Assembly: GCF_000400365.1 (NCBI RefSeq) | Contig: NZ_BAOG01000010.1 | Span: 40,922 to 104,921, forward strand | Direction: 5' to 3' | Length of the DNA stretch: 64,000 bases | Source of the DNA: Vibrio jasicida CAIM 1864 = LMG 25398 | Lineage (GTDB): Bacteria > Pseudomonadota > Gammaproteobacteria > Enterobacterales > Vibrionaceae | Shown: positions 27,562 through 37,922 of the stretch, piece by piece | Position numbering within the stretch: the stretch's first letter is position 1 | Layout: every line of letters begins with the position of its first letter | The notes under the pieces: model-generated | Told to the model about the DNA's origin: nothing | Seen by the model: only the letters and a program-made list of their open reading frames with translations | Database searches by the model: none | Made by a program: the position numbers and the translations under genes

Positions 27562-29076
27562 TTAGTTTACCTCAGTAAACTGGTCGATCAGGCGACGCTC
27601 GCGTGGGTCACGTTGTGCATTCTTCACGCGGTCACTCTCACCTTGGATTACTCGCTCGTGCAGCAGTGGAATCACAGCGTATTGCTCAAGGATTTTGCTT
27701 TCTGCTTCGATGATCGCTTGTTGGCGTTTCTCACCCAAAGGTTGACGATCAGCGTGTTTCAATGCTGCGTCTACTTCTTCAGAGCAGAACTGACCTAGGT
27801 TGTAAGAACCTTTACAGCTAAAGTCACTTTGCATGTATGCCACTGGATCACCAGAATCCAGCACTGTTGCACGTGACAACAAGAACGCATCGAACTTACC
27901 TGCTAGTGCATCGTTTTCGATTTGTGCGTATTCACGAACGTCTAGCTCAACCACAAAGCCAGCCGCTTCAAGTTGTTGCTTTAGTAGCACCGCCACTTCT
28001 GGCAGCTCAGCACGGTCGGTAAATGTACCAATGGTGATCTTCTCACCATTCGCGTGGCGCATTTCCATGGTTTCCATACGAGGGTTCGCATCACGAATTG
28101 GTTGAGCCCATGCCAATGCAGGACCTAACAGGCCTTTCGCTGAATCGGCGTGGTTCTCGTAAACCGTTTTGATGATTTGCTCACGGTTAACCGCTTGAGC
28201 CGCTGCTTTACGCAAACCAAACTGGCTAAACACATCTGATTTATTGTTTAGGTAAAGCGTGTTGGTACGTGGCATGGCGACTTCGTGCAGCTGTGAAGAT
28301 TCCATCATCGCGATTTGCGAAACAGGAACGGCTTCCACTACATCCGCCTCACCGGTACGTAGTGCAGCAGCACGAGCAAAACCGTTTGGTACGTATTCAG
28401 CAAAGATCCTGTCTACTTTTGCTTTTTCGCCCCAGTAACCGTCAAAACGCTTCAGTTTCGCGCTGGTTGTACCGTTGATTTCTGTCAGAACGAATGGACC
28501 GGTACCCGCATTGATTGGCACAACGCGACCGTTGTCTTGATATGCAGCACCAGAAAGGATCGCTAGCTGTGGGCTAGATAGACGGCTTGGCAACAATGGA
28601 TCGTTAAAGGTCGTTTTGATTTCAACAGTGAAGTCGTCCAATGCGCGAACTTGCCATTCGATACCGTCCAAGATGCGTGGTTTAGGTGCGGCATCTAATG
28701 CTTTTTGCAGAGAGTTCACGACCGCGTTGGCATCAAGGTCAGAACCATCGTGGAATTTCACGCCCTTACGTACCGTAAATTGCCACGTCATCGGGTCAAC
28801 TTGTTCCCACTCTGTTGCCAGCATAGGCTCTGCTACCGACTGATCGTTTAGGTTCACCAATGTTTCCGCCGTGCTCCAACGTGACAGTTTGAACGCGTCA
28901 TCTGAAAGTGGCGACAAACCTGTGCGTGGTGGTTGCATCATGGCAACGCGAATTTCCGTCGCTTGCGATGCGGCTGCTTTTTCCGCTTCTGGCTTGCTTT
29001 CGCCAGAGTCAAAACAACCCGTCAGCAGTGCGCTTAAAGCCAGCGACAAAGCTAACTTGGGAGTACTAAGGTGCAT
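27562..29076 (-). CDS. ABC importer substrate-binding lipoprotein (SBP family 5; peptide/nickel)
   Basis: 504 residues from the ATG at 29076, chosen because GGAGAGG precedes it and it places a lipobox (ALLTGC) in the normal position. Domain signatures include PMLATEWEQVDPMTWQFTVRKGVKFHDGSDLDANAVV and GTGPFVLTEINGTTSAKLKRFDGYWG. It captures peptides, nickel chelates or similar ligands in the periplasm for the fused permease. Its start overlaps the end of the second ATPase gene by 11 bp. Ligand class is not resolved. Confidence 0.9.
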   Translation of the reverse strand: MHLSTPKLALSLALSALLTGCFDSGESKPEAEKAAASQATEIRVAMMQPPRTGLSPLSDDAFKLSRWSTAETLVNLNDQSVAEPMLATEWEQVDPMTWQFTVRKGVKFHDGSDLDANAVVNSLQKALDAAPKPRILDGIEWQVRALDDFTVEIKTTFNDPLLPSRLSSPQLAILSGAAYQDNGRVVPINAGTGPFVLTEINGTTSAKLKRFDGYWGEKAKVDRIFAEYVPNGFARAAALRTGEADVVEAVPVSQIAMMESSQLHEVAMPRTNTLYLNNKSDVFSQFGLRKAAAQAVNREQIIKTVYENHADSAKGLLGPALAWAQPIRDANPRMETMEMRHANGEKITIGTFTDRAELPEVAVLLKQQLEAAGFVVELDVREYAQIENDALAGKFDAFLLSRATVLDSGDPVAYMQSDFSCKGSYNLGQFCSEEVDAALKHADRQPLGEKRQQAIIEAESKILEQYAVIPLLHERVIQGESDRVKNAQRDPRERRLIDQFTEVN

Positions 29077-29914
29077 AAGAAACCTCTCCAATGGTTTTTG
29101 TGAATTCATTACTTTTGTGTTGAGCGCTCATCAAGGCTCTCGTGATCAAGTGTGATGGGTTATTTGTCACGTTCTGTGCTGTGCCGTGCTCGACAACGCG
29201 TCCTTTGTCTAACACTAGGATTTCATCGCATAGGGTTTGTGCCGCATCGAGGTCATGTGTCACCAAAATCAGGCGCATCTGACGACTCTTTTGAATGCCT
29301 GCCAACAAGTCGAGAATCTGTTTACGACTGACGGGATCTAGGCTGCTGGTTGGCTCATCCGCAACCAACACGCAAGGCTCGACAATCAAAGCTCTGGCGA
29401 TAGCCACACGTTGCGCTTGCCCAACTGATAACTGCAACGGGTTACGATCCAACAATGTGAGATCCAAACCGACATCCGCCAATACCTTTTCCACCTTCTC
29501 GTTGAGCTCTTGCGTCAAACCAATGTTGCTCAAAGGCTCCAGTAAAATCTGGCGAACGGTGTAATACGGATTCAAGCTCGATTGCGGCTCCTGCGGAATC
29601 AGTTGAATGTGCTGACACAACTCTTGTCGCTGCTTAGCCGAGCTGCGCGATAGCGGATAACCACACACATACACTTCACCAGATGTGGGGTTACGAAGAC
29701 CAAACAGAAGTTCAATCAAGGTCGATTTACCCGCACCAGAAGGACCAACAATTGCAATGTTCTTTGTGTCGATGGCAAGATCCAATTGTTCGAGCGCTTT
29801 AAACGGTTTGCCCCCTAACCAACTTGGTTTGGAGTAATAGTGAACACTGGCTTGCTCAAAGCGAACTTCCGCCGATTTAGGCTGCGTGTGCCCGCTCAAG
29901 TTGTGCTTAGTCAA
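29066..29914 (-). CDS. ABC importer ATPase, DppF/OppF type
   Basis: About 282 residues from a TTG at 29914 that has GGAG six bases before it; other in-frame starts run into the preceding gene, and an open frame continues to 29998. Walker A is GPSGAGKST, the signature is LSVGQAQR (Val instead of the usual Gly) and Walker B is VLVADEPTSSLD, followed by the H-loop VTHDLDA. It partners the DppD-type subunit encoded upstream, which is frameshifted here. Confidence 0.82.
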   Translation of the reverse strand: MTKHNLSGHTQPKSAEVRFEQASVHYYSKPSWLGGKPFKALEQLDLAIDTKNIAIVGPSGAGKSTLIELLFGLRNPTSGEVYVCGYPLSRSSAKQRQELCQHIQLIPQEPQSSLNPYYTVRQILLEPLSNIGLTQELNEKVEKVLADVGLDLTLLDRNPLQLSVGQAQRVAIARALIVEPCVLVADEPTSSLDPVSRKQILDLLAGIQKSRQMRLILVTHDLDAAQTLCDEILVLDKGRVVEHGTAQNVTNNPSHLITRALMSAQHKSNEFTKTIGEVSYAP

Positions 29915-29934
29915 AATAGGCTCCAGAGATGAGG

Positions 29935-30695
29935 TTAAGGCAGCAGTTGCGCAAGTTGTTGGCAGAAAGGATGCGAACTTTGCTGAATGGCTTGCCATGG
30001 TGCGCCATAAGCCACCATGGTGTTGTCCGCAATCACCAAGACTTTGTCACACGCCAAAGCCGCAGATAGATCGTGCGTGATCAACAAACCACTGATGTTG
30101 CGTTGCTGAACACTGCTGCGAAACAACTCAAGGATCTCCGCTTCGGTGATTGGATCGAGCGCACTGGTGGGCTCATCCGCGATGATCAAGTTGGCACTAC
30201 CAAGCAACGCAATCGCAATACAAATACGCTGGCGCTGACCACCAGATAGCTGGCTTGGATGCTGCGCCAATGCTGCTTTTGGATCCGTAAATCCGAGTTG
30301 AGACAACAAGGTCGTCACTGTTTCTCGGTTTGCTGAAGACAAGCGTGTTTTGTTGCCCGTCAATGCCAAACACAGTTGTTGCTCGACAGAGGCAATGGAT
30401 TCAGCGCTTTGAGTGCATCTTGGAAAATGACCGCAGGACGCTGCGATTGACTCCGTTGCAGCATGGCAGTTTGTGCAACTTCACTGCTGTTAAGCTGGAT
30501 ACTTCCGTCTACCCAAATATCAGACGGCAAAAAACCTGCGACGGCTTTCGACAACATGGATTTACCAATGCCGGAAGGTCCCATAATGGCAAGAACTTCA
30601 CCTTGAAACAGCTCAAAAGAAATGTCTTTGAAGAGAGTGCGTTCTGAGTCTGTAAGGCTGAGATTATTAACGGAGAGTATTGGTTGAGAAATCAC
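29935..30695 (-). pseudogene. ABC importer ATPase, DppD/OppD type, interrupted by a frameshift
   Basis: Two overlapping frames make one ATPase. The N-terminal part (30695 to about 30360) has Walker A MGPSGIGKSML and the Q-loop VIFQDALKALNP, then runs out of frame into a stop. The C-terminal part (about 30395 to 29935) resumes as SVEQQLCLALTGNK and holds LSGGQRQR and Walker B LIIADEPTSALD. Insertion of a single G in the TTGCC near 30392-30394 would restore NPLASVEQQ. Either a real one-base deletion or a base-call error. If real, the importer lacks one ATPase. Confidence 0.85.
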
Positions 30696-30867
30696 GACAT
30701 CAAACTAAATGTAACAATATAACATAACGATAGTATCACGCAGGTCTGAGCAAGAAAACAACTCAGAGGGGTTATTTCATCACCTTTTTCACGCTTTTAT
30801 CAGCAAGGGCAGATAGCTCCGCCCTTGTGATAACGCATCTAAATAACCTAGTTTGTAAAATCGTGAG

Positions 30868-32172
30868 TTACTGACACTTTTGTTTGACTTGATCGAGGTA
30901 CGGGAACAAGAAGACAAAGCGCCCAACGTAGAACAAAGTGAATGCCAGCCATAAACCGTGATTGCCCCAATATTGCACCGCAATAAATTGAGTCACTAAG
31001 AACAACACCATGGTTAGAAAGGTAGAGTTACGAACTGGTCGCGTCGTCCCTGTGCCGGTAAAGATGCCGTAAAACGTAAGACCAAAACCAGCAACCAACG
31101 GGAATGCCAATAACCAAGGGCTCATGTCTAGATATAGCGCAACAAGGTTTGGCAAAGTGGTAAATAACGACACCACTTGGTGTTTGAACAGCACCAACAG
31201 CAAGGTCAATACAACAACGAACGCCGCGGTCCATTGCGTGTTTAACTTAATCACGTTATCAAGCAATGTCGGATTCTTCTGCCCTACCGCTTTACCTGCA
31301 AAGACGCTCGACGCATTCGCCACACCATCGAACATGTAGCTGACGATGAAGGTTACTTGCATCAAGATTGCGTTCGCCGCGAGCACATCAGAGCCAAGCT
31401 GAGAGCCCACACGCGCCATCATGTTGAAGAACACCAATAGACACACAGTACGAAGCAGCAGATCCATATTGGAAGATGCGATAACTTTGAGATCTTTACG
31501 CGTCATGCTCGCTGTTTGAATGTAATCAAACAGCGGGAAGCGACAGGTTTTCAACACCAGCACCGCACCAATAACAAACGTCGAGATTTGCGCGATAAGT
31601 GTCGCTACCGCAACGCCAGCAATACCCATATCGAAGTACAACACAAAGACGATATCTAGCACGATGTTCAGCACGTTACCAAACACTTGCGTGAACAAGG
31701 TTTCTTTGGCTTTCGCCTGCCCCATTAACCAACCAATCACGGTGTAGTTCAGCAGTACAAACGGCGCACCAAAGATCATGATATCGAAGTAAATCTTAGC
31801 GTTTTCTGCCACGACGGCATCAGGGGAGATAATCAGCTCTGCTCCCATCCAAATCACGGACTGCAACGCAATGAAAATCAAGCCAAGGCAGAGCGAAAGC
31901 ACGAAAGGACGGAATAAGCTGCTCGCTTGATCTTCTGGGCTATTTTTACCTAATGCGATTGCACTTTGCCCGGTAGTGCTGACGCGGAAAAAGCCAAACA
32001 GCCAATACAAGGTATTCATGATGACGGTGCCGATCGCCACACCACCAATCATCTCAGCCACACCGAGTTTACCGATCACCGCGGTGTCCACCGCCCCCAA
32101 TAATGGTTGGGTAACCGTAGAAACGATGAAAGGAAATGCGATTTTAAAATAGTCTTTATGAGTCAGATTCAT
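30868..32172 (-). CDS. MATE-family exporter (DinF subfamily)
   Basis: 434 residues with 12 hydrophobic segments. The opening KIAFPFIVSTVTQPLLGAVDTAVIGKLG and the repeated second half starting near KVIASSNMDLLLRT are characteristic of DinF-type MATE transporters, which extrude drugs or metabolites using Na+ or H+. Monocistronic, diverging from the zinc uptake genes. Substrate not readable. Confidence 0.9.
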   Translation of the reverse strand: MNLTHKDYFKIAFPFIVSTVTQPLLGAVDTAVIGKLGVAEMIGGVAIGTVIMNTLYWLFGFFRVSTTGQSAIALGKNSPEDQASSLFRPFVLSLCLGLIFIALQSVIWMGAELIISPDAVVAENAKIYFDIMIFGAPFVLLNYTVIGWLMGQAKAKETLFTQVFGNVLNIVLDIVFVLYFDMGIAGVAVATLIAQISTFVIGAVLVLKTCRFPLFDYIQTASMTRKDLKVIASSNMDLLLRTVCLLVFFNMMARVGSQLGSDVLAANAILMQVTFIVSYMFDGVANASSVFAGKAVGQKNPTLLDNVIKLNTQWTAAFVVVLTLLLVLFKHQVVSLFTTLPNLVALYLDMSPWLLAFPLVAGFGLTFYGIFTGTGTTRPVRNSTFLTMVLFLVTQFIAVQYWGNHGLWLAFTLFYVGRFVFLFPYLDQVKQKCQ

Positions 32173-32423
32173 GATTTGAAAAAGTTGGTTAGAAAAGTGT
32201 AGAACGCATGAAGAAGCGGTTTAAGTCATCTTGCCACCGAACTGCATTCTATTTGTTTAATGGGCTCAAGTTAACCACAAAATGGGAAAAAGAATGAGAA
32301 CGAAAATCAATAAAATAGTTAACTCATCGGCTTTATTGCCACCCTATGCATCTCAAAAGGTAAACGGATAAACTGTCGATAAATAACCACACTAATAGTA
32401 ATGAACAATGTTCAAATGTCATT

Positions 32424-32442
32424 ATTGTTATGTTATAACAAT
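32424..32442. promoter_or_regulatory. Zur-like box upstream of zevA
   Basis: ATTGTTAT-GTT-ATAACAAT is a perfect 8-bp inverted repeat. Its core GTTATGTTATAAC differs from the gammaproteobacterial Zur core GTTATAWTATAAC at one base. It ends 35 bp before the zevA ATG, so binding would block that promoter. The rest of the 32173-32477 interval holds the MATE promoter region and nothing else I can support. Confidence 0.7.
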
Positions 32443-32477
32443 CGGTAATTTGCATCATTTTAATCATAGGTAATCGG

Positions 32478-33143
32478 ATGTCCATTTTTGGATCGTTTTC
32501 TCTTTCTAGATTACGCCTAACTCTTACTGCTTTCTCACTGCTGTTTTCTTGTTTTGTCCACGCCCACCCTCATTCTTGGGTGACAATGGAAACCAAAATC
32601 AATATCAAAGAAGATAAGATTCAATCGCTCTCAATGAACTGGGAGTTTGACGCCATGACCACGGCTTACATGCTGGCGGGAGAGAAGCTCACCGACGAAA
32701 ATCGAGATGAAGTACTTTCGACACTCTCTAGTCAGGTTATTTACAACTTGTTATCAAGCCATTACTTCACCTACTTTTATGCCGACGATGAACCGATTCG
32801 CTACAAGATGGTGGAAGAAGGGTCTATCGAGATGAATGGTGCAAAAGCAACATTGAAGTTCAATCTTGAACTCGCTAAACCCACCAGTATCTACACGCCT
32901 GATCTGCGCCTGCTTATCTTTGATCCAAGCTACTTCGTAGATATGAGCTGGGAACATAAGCACGCCATCACCATCAATAAGCCTTACTCTGATCGTTGTC
33001 ATATCGACGTGGTTGAACCAAACCCAACACCTGAGCAAGTGACTTACGCGATGTCACTCTCTGTTGATGCAGACCCAGATAACGAACTTGGCCAGTTATT
33101 TACCCAAAAAGCCCTCTTCACCTGTGATCCGGAGGAGAAGTAA
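32478..33143 (+). CDS. zevA: ZevA-like periplasmic zinc-uptake protein (DUF1007)
   Basis: 221 residues, signal peptide cut near SCFVHAHPHSW, then the DUF1007 domain (VTMETKINIKEDKIQSLSMNWEFDAMTTAYML). The exposed HAHPHSW just after the cleavage site is a plausible metal ligand. DUF1007 proteins paired with a NicO-type permease correspond to ZevA of Haemophilus influenzae, part of a zinc acquisition system. The gene shares its last base with the permease start (TAATG) and has a Zur-like box in its promoter, both supporting zinc rather than nickel. Confidence 0.8.
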   Translation: MSIFGSFSLSRLRLTLTAFSLLFSCFVHAHPHSWVTMETKINIKEDKIQSLSMNWEFDAMTTAYMLAGEKLTDENRDEVLSTLSSQVIYNLLSSHYFTYFYADDEPIRYKMVEEGSIEMNGAKATLKFNLELAKPTSIYTPDLRLLIFDPSYFVDMSWEHKHAITINKPYSDRCHIDVVEPNPTPEQVTYAMSLSVDADPDNELGQLFTQKALFTCDPEEK

Positions 33144-34012
33144 TGGGAAACTCGTTAGTCTTCAAACGCAGTCTGTTCGGTGTGTTTAGCGTAATGCTAT
33201 TAGCCATTACTCTGCATATTTGGGATCACTTCCCTGCTTACTGGATGCAGTTGATTCGGCTTCAACGTGATACGGTAAACTCGCTCAGTGAATACCTGAT
33301 GCTCATAAGCCAAGGGGAACTGTTGTACGGTTGGTACTTGTTAGGGTTTAGCTTTCTGTATGGTTTGCTGCATTCGGTTGCTCCTGGACACGGTAAAACG
33401 GCAGTGACGTCAATGAGCCTGATTCATGGCTACCGTCGTCGACAAGCGCTTGTATTGGTCGCGATTATTGCCGCCCTACAAGCAGCGAGTGCGTGCATTC
33501 TTTTCGTGATTACCGCCAAGATTGCAGAGCAGTTTGCTTTCAGCCTTTCCGATAATGTTCGTCTGCTGACGCAAGGGTGTGCGGTGTTTATTATCTTATT
33601 AGCGCTGAAAGAGTTTGCGTCGGTGGTTAAACGCCGCATCAAGCAAACACCCTCTCAAGAAGATGATGATTCCGCAGATTCTAATGGCAATATTTCATGG
33701 AAAGCACTGCTGCTTATCGGCTTTCGCCCTTGTACTGGCGCGGTGTTGGTTCTGTTTCTTTCTAACATGCTAGGCAGCTTAATGTGGGGCATGGTCGCGA
33801 CATTCGTGATGGCTTTAGGAACGGCAATGACCAACTCGATATTGGTGTTCAACGCTTTAACGATTCAACGCCAAATGAAAAACCACAGCGCCAAACCTAA
33901 TGCCAACTTGAGCGATACGCTTAACCTCGTTTTGGCAGTCACCATGGTGGCATCGAGTTTTATTCTCTATAACTTTGCCAACGTGGCAGGATTGCAGAAC
34001 TTCGTCAGATAA
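33143..34012 (+). CDS. zevB: ZevB-like NicO-family metal permease
   Basis: 289 residues, about six membrane helices. The NicO signatures are LLHSVAPGHGKTAVTSMSLIHGYRRRQAL (His- and Asp-free variant of the HX4D region) and GFRPCTGAVLVLFLSNM. A charged loop QEDDDSADSNG separates the halves. Usually annotated nickel/cobalt exporter, but with the DUF1007 partner and Zur-like box the ZevB zinc-uptake role fits better. It overlaps zevA by one base. Confidence 0.82.
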   Translation: MGNSLVFKRSLFGVFSVMLLAITLHIWDHFPAYWMQLIRLQRDTVNSLSEYLMLISQGELLYGWYLLGFSFLYGLLHSVAPGHGKTAVTSMSLIHGYRRRQALVLVAIIAALQAASACILFVITAKIAEQFAFSLSDNVRLLTQGCAVFIILLALKEFASVVKRRIKQTPSQEDDDSADSNGNISWKALLLIGFRPCTGAVLVLFLSNMLGSLMWGMVATFVMALGTAMTNSILVFNALTIQRQMKNHSAKPNANLSDTLNLVLAVTMVASSFILYNFANVAGLQNFVR

Positions 34013-34036
34013 GTACCGACAGCAATAAACGCAAAA

Positions 34037-34064
34037 GCCCCAACACTTGGTTGGGGCCCTCTCA
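34037..34064. terminator. Bidirectional terminator between zevB and phnA-like gene
   Basis: An 8-bp stem GCCCCAAC/GTTGGGGC with T-rich DNA on the right and A-rich DNA on the left serves the converging genes. Confidence 0.8.
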
Positions 34065-34084
34065 TTTTTAAAGGCGTTGAGTAA

Positions 34085-34420
34085 TTACGCCTTTTTCACA
34101 AACTGCGCCGTCACCATCATCTCGCCAGCACCATCAACTTTGCAGTCGAGCTGGTGATCTTTGCCGTCTTTAATGCGACGAATCACCGCTTTGGTGCCGA
34201 TCTTAAGTACCAACGAACTGCCTTTTACTTTTAAGTCTTTCGCTAACGTGACCTTATCACCTTCTTGCAGCAACGTGCCGTTGGCATCCTTCACGTTTAC
34301 GGCATCTTCGTCTGCCGCCTGAGTCGGGTTCCACTCGTAGGCACATTCTGGGCAAACAAGCTGGTCTTGGTCTGGGTAAACGTATTCTGAGTTACAGTTT
34401 GGGCAAGGAGGTAGAGACAT
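34085..34420 (-). CDS. yjdM: PhnA/YjdM-family zinc-ribbon protein
   Basis: 111 residues. The N-terminal zinc ribbon has CPNC and CPEC pairs ([22 protein letters not shown]). The C-terminal small beta domain reads [37 protein letters not shown]. Once called alkylphosphonate utilisation protein PhnA, but the family has no proven role in that pathway. Monocistronic. Confidence 0.92.
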   Translation of the reverse strand: MSLPPCPNCNSEYVYPDQDQLVCPECAYEWNPTQAADEDAVNVKDANGTLLQEGDKVTLAKDLKVKGSSLVLKIGTKAVIRRIKDGKDHQLDCKVDGAGEMMVTAQFVKKA

Positions 34421-34492
34421 AAGTAATTACGAGCTAATGAATTTGCCGTTATGGTAAAGGGTAATGCTCACCTTATCGAGTAGATTTGTCAA

Positions 34493-34552
34493 AAAACGCC
34501 CTCACAGCTTAGCCTTCCCTCTTTGGAAAGGCATTTAAGATAAGGGCGTGCT
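34493..34552 (-). terminator. Compound terminator after the GH1 gene
   Basis: On the minus strand ACGCCCT pairs with AGGGCGT around an inner GCCTTTCC/GGGAAGGC stem, followed by TTTTTT. It lies 10 bp past the GH1 stop codon. Confidence 0.7.
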
Positions 34553-34561
34553 TCTGTTTGA

Positions 34562-36001
<1,440 letters not shown>

Positions 36002-36007
36002 TTAACA

Positions 36008-36033
36008 TAGAGCCACCAGCAAAGGCGGCTCTA
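36008..36033 (-). other. Intercistronic hairpin between PTS and GH1 genes
   Basis: TAGAGCCACC/GGCGGCTCTA (one G-U pair on the transcript) folds without a T tail. More likely an mRNA-stabilising or processing hairpin than a terminator. Confidence 0.45.
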
Positions 36034-36052
36034 TCAATTATTCAAATCTTGG

Positions 36053-37546
36053 TTATGCGGAAGCTGGTTTTGCAGGCTCTAACACCGTTTCTGGCTCTTC
36101 GGCTTTTTCTTTATTTGTGACGTCTTTATTTGCGATAGCTTCGCCCTCTTCGTCTTCATCGTTCGGGATATCTTCAAAACCAAGGATTAAAGTCAGAGCG
36201 AAAGAAAGCACAATCGACAGAGCAATCAGACCAAATACCCAAGCGATACTCATCGGGTCGTTCACATCAAAGAACTGCACACTAGTGAACAAGCTCGGCG
36301 CAGCCATTGAGTGGCTCGCCAGCCCTGCCATGCCAGCAAGTGCACCCACGATGAAACCAGTAATCATGGTCGCGATAAGTGGTCGTTTCAGACGAACAAG
36401 CACGCCGTAAAGCGCAGGCTCAGAGATACCCGCAAAAATTGCAGACGCACCCGCCGCACTCGCGGTTTGTTTCAGTTCGCGGTTTTTAGTTTTCCATGCA
36501 ACCGCAAGACAAGCGCCACCCATACCGATGTTGGCACCGATTTCCGATGGCATAACCATGCCTTCACGGCCAGTTTCAGCAATAGTTTGGATAATAGTCG
36601 GTGTAAATACGCGGTGCATACCAGTCAGAACCAACAATGGCCAAAGTGCCCCCATGATCGCAACCGACAACCAACCTAGTGTGCTGTGAATGGTGTAAAC
36701 CAATGCTGAAAGCGCAGTACCAATCCAAATACCTAGTGGACCAACCAAAACAATCGCCAGCGGTGCTGCAATCAATACGATCAGCATCGGTTTTAGGAAG
36801 TTCTTCGTCACTGCAGGTGTAATGCTATCAACCCAACGTTCGATGTAAGACAGCGCCCAAGTCATCACCAACACAGGAATAACGGTATAAGTGTATTTCA
36901 CCGAAGTAATTGGAATGCTGAAGAAGTCAACGTGCTTACCATCAGCCGCTTGCGCCATCAACTCCATGAAGTTCGGGTGAATCAACACGCCCGCAATCGC
37001 AATGGACAGTGACATGTTGGTTTTGAATTTGATTGAAGCAGACGCGGCAACCATAACGGGTAGGAAAAAGAACGCACCGTCGCCAATCGCATTAAGGATG
37101 ATCAGTGTTGAAGAATCATCATCAAGCAAGCCTGTCATCTTAAGAACCATAGCCAGCAGCTTCACCATTGAGCCGCCGATGATCGCTGGAATCAGTGGCG
37201 ACATGGTGCCGACTAATGCATCAAGGATCTTAGCGCCAATCACTTTTGGAGTAAGCTTGACCTTTTTCTCTTGTTCACTCGATTCTGATGAAGAAAGGTT
37301 ACACAACGCCATCACTTCTTTGTACGCATAAGAGACGTTATTGCCAATGATGACCTGACATTTATCACCATTGTGAACCACGCCCATCACACCTTTGATG
37401 CCCTTCAGTGCTTCTGCATCTATCTTACTTTCATCGCTTAATACAAAACGCAATCGCGTCATACAGTGTGTTAGTGCCACTACGTTTTCTGCACCGCCCA
37501 GTTTCTCTAGTACTGAACGAGCAATGATGCCGTAATCTTTCGCCAT
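36053..37546 (-). CDS. PTS beta-glucoside transporter, EIIBC subunit
   Basis: 497 residues from the ATG at 37546 (GGAG eight bases upstream; a GTG three codons earlier is less well placed). The EIIB domain comes first, with phosphorylated Cys at about residue 28 (ALTHCMTRLRF). The EIIC domain follows from about residue 110 with some ten membrane segments and the GISEPALYGV substrate-site motif. No EIIA domain is fused or encoded nearby, so it must use a soluble EIIA from elsewhere. The C-terminal tail is acidic and low complexity. Confidence 0.92.
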   Translation of the reverse strand: MAKDYGIIARSVLEKLGGAENVVALTHCMTRLRFVLSDESKIDAEALKGIKGVMGVVHNGDKCQVIIGNNVSYAYKEVMALCNLSSSESSEQEKKVKLTPKVIGAKILDALVGTMSPLIPAIIGGSMVKLLAMVLKMTGLLDDDSSTLIILNAIGDGAFFFLPVMVAASASIKFKTNMSLSIAIAGVLIHPNFMELMAQAADGKHVDFFSIPITSVKYTYTVIPVLVMTWALSYIERWVDSITPAVTKNFLKPMLIVLIAAPLAIVLVGPLGIWIGTALSALVYTIHSTLGWLSVAIMGALWPLLVLTGMHRVFTPTIIQTIAETGREGMVMPSEIGANIGMGGACLAVAWKTKNRELKQTASAAGASAIFAGISEPALYGVLVRLKRPLIATMITGFIVGALAGMAGLASHSMAAPSLFTSVQFFDVNDPMSIAWVFGLIALSIVLSFALTLILGFEDIPNDEDEEGEAIANKDVTNKEKAEEPETVLEPAKPASA

Positions 37547-37644
37547 CTTTCTCACTCCAATTATTATTCATCAACCTGTAGGGAGGTTGTTTTCTTGCTG
37601 CGAACCTTCAAATGAGAGTCAACGAAATCGAACACAACAACCAA

Positions 37645-37670
37645 GTTACCGGTAACATGTTACTGGTAAC
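37645..37670. promoter_or_regulatory. Tandem palindromic operators upstream of the PTS gene
   Basis: GTTACCGGTAAC (37645-37656, perfect) and GTTACTGGTAAC (37659-37670, one mismatch) are 14 bp apart. They lie about 100 bp before the PTS start and look like LacI-family operators. No regulator gene is adjacent. The remaining 37547-37922 DNA shows no gene. Confidence 0.6.
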
Positions 37671-37871
37671 TATCGGTAAATAAACCGCGTATTCGGAGAA
37701 CAAGTTCAAAGTGGGATAATGGCTGGAATCCACTGCAAGGTGAATGAAACAGCGAAATCTAAACATGATTCACATTCTCAAAGACGTAAATCTGATCCGC
37801 TATTTCATTGACGAAGCTAATGATGTTGCATGTGAGCAAGTAACATTTATAAAACGTTAATTTCGAAACAA

Positions 37872-37898
37872 AAAAAGCCAGAGTCATTCTCTGGCTTT
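37872..37898 (-). terminator. Terminator after the sulfatase gene
   Basis: A 10-bp stem AAAGCCAGAG/CTCTGGCTTT with a minus-strand TTTTTTTG tail, 25 bp past the stop. Confidence 0.85.
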
Positions 37899-37922
37899 AC
37901 TTTAGTTGAGGTGAAGTAATTG

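Noticed and set aside
33143..34012. Nickel/cobalt exporter label for the NicO-family gene
   Set aside because: The DUF1007 partner and the Zur-like box favour zinc uptake of the ZevAB kind, and no nickel enzyme genes are nearby.
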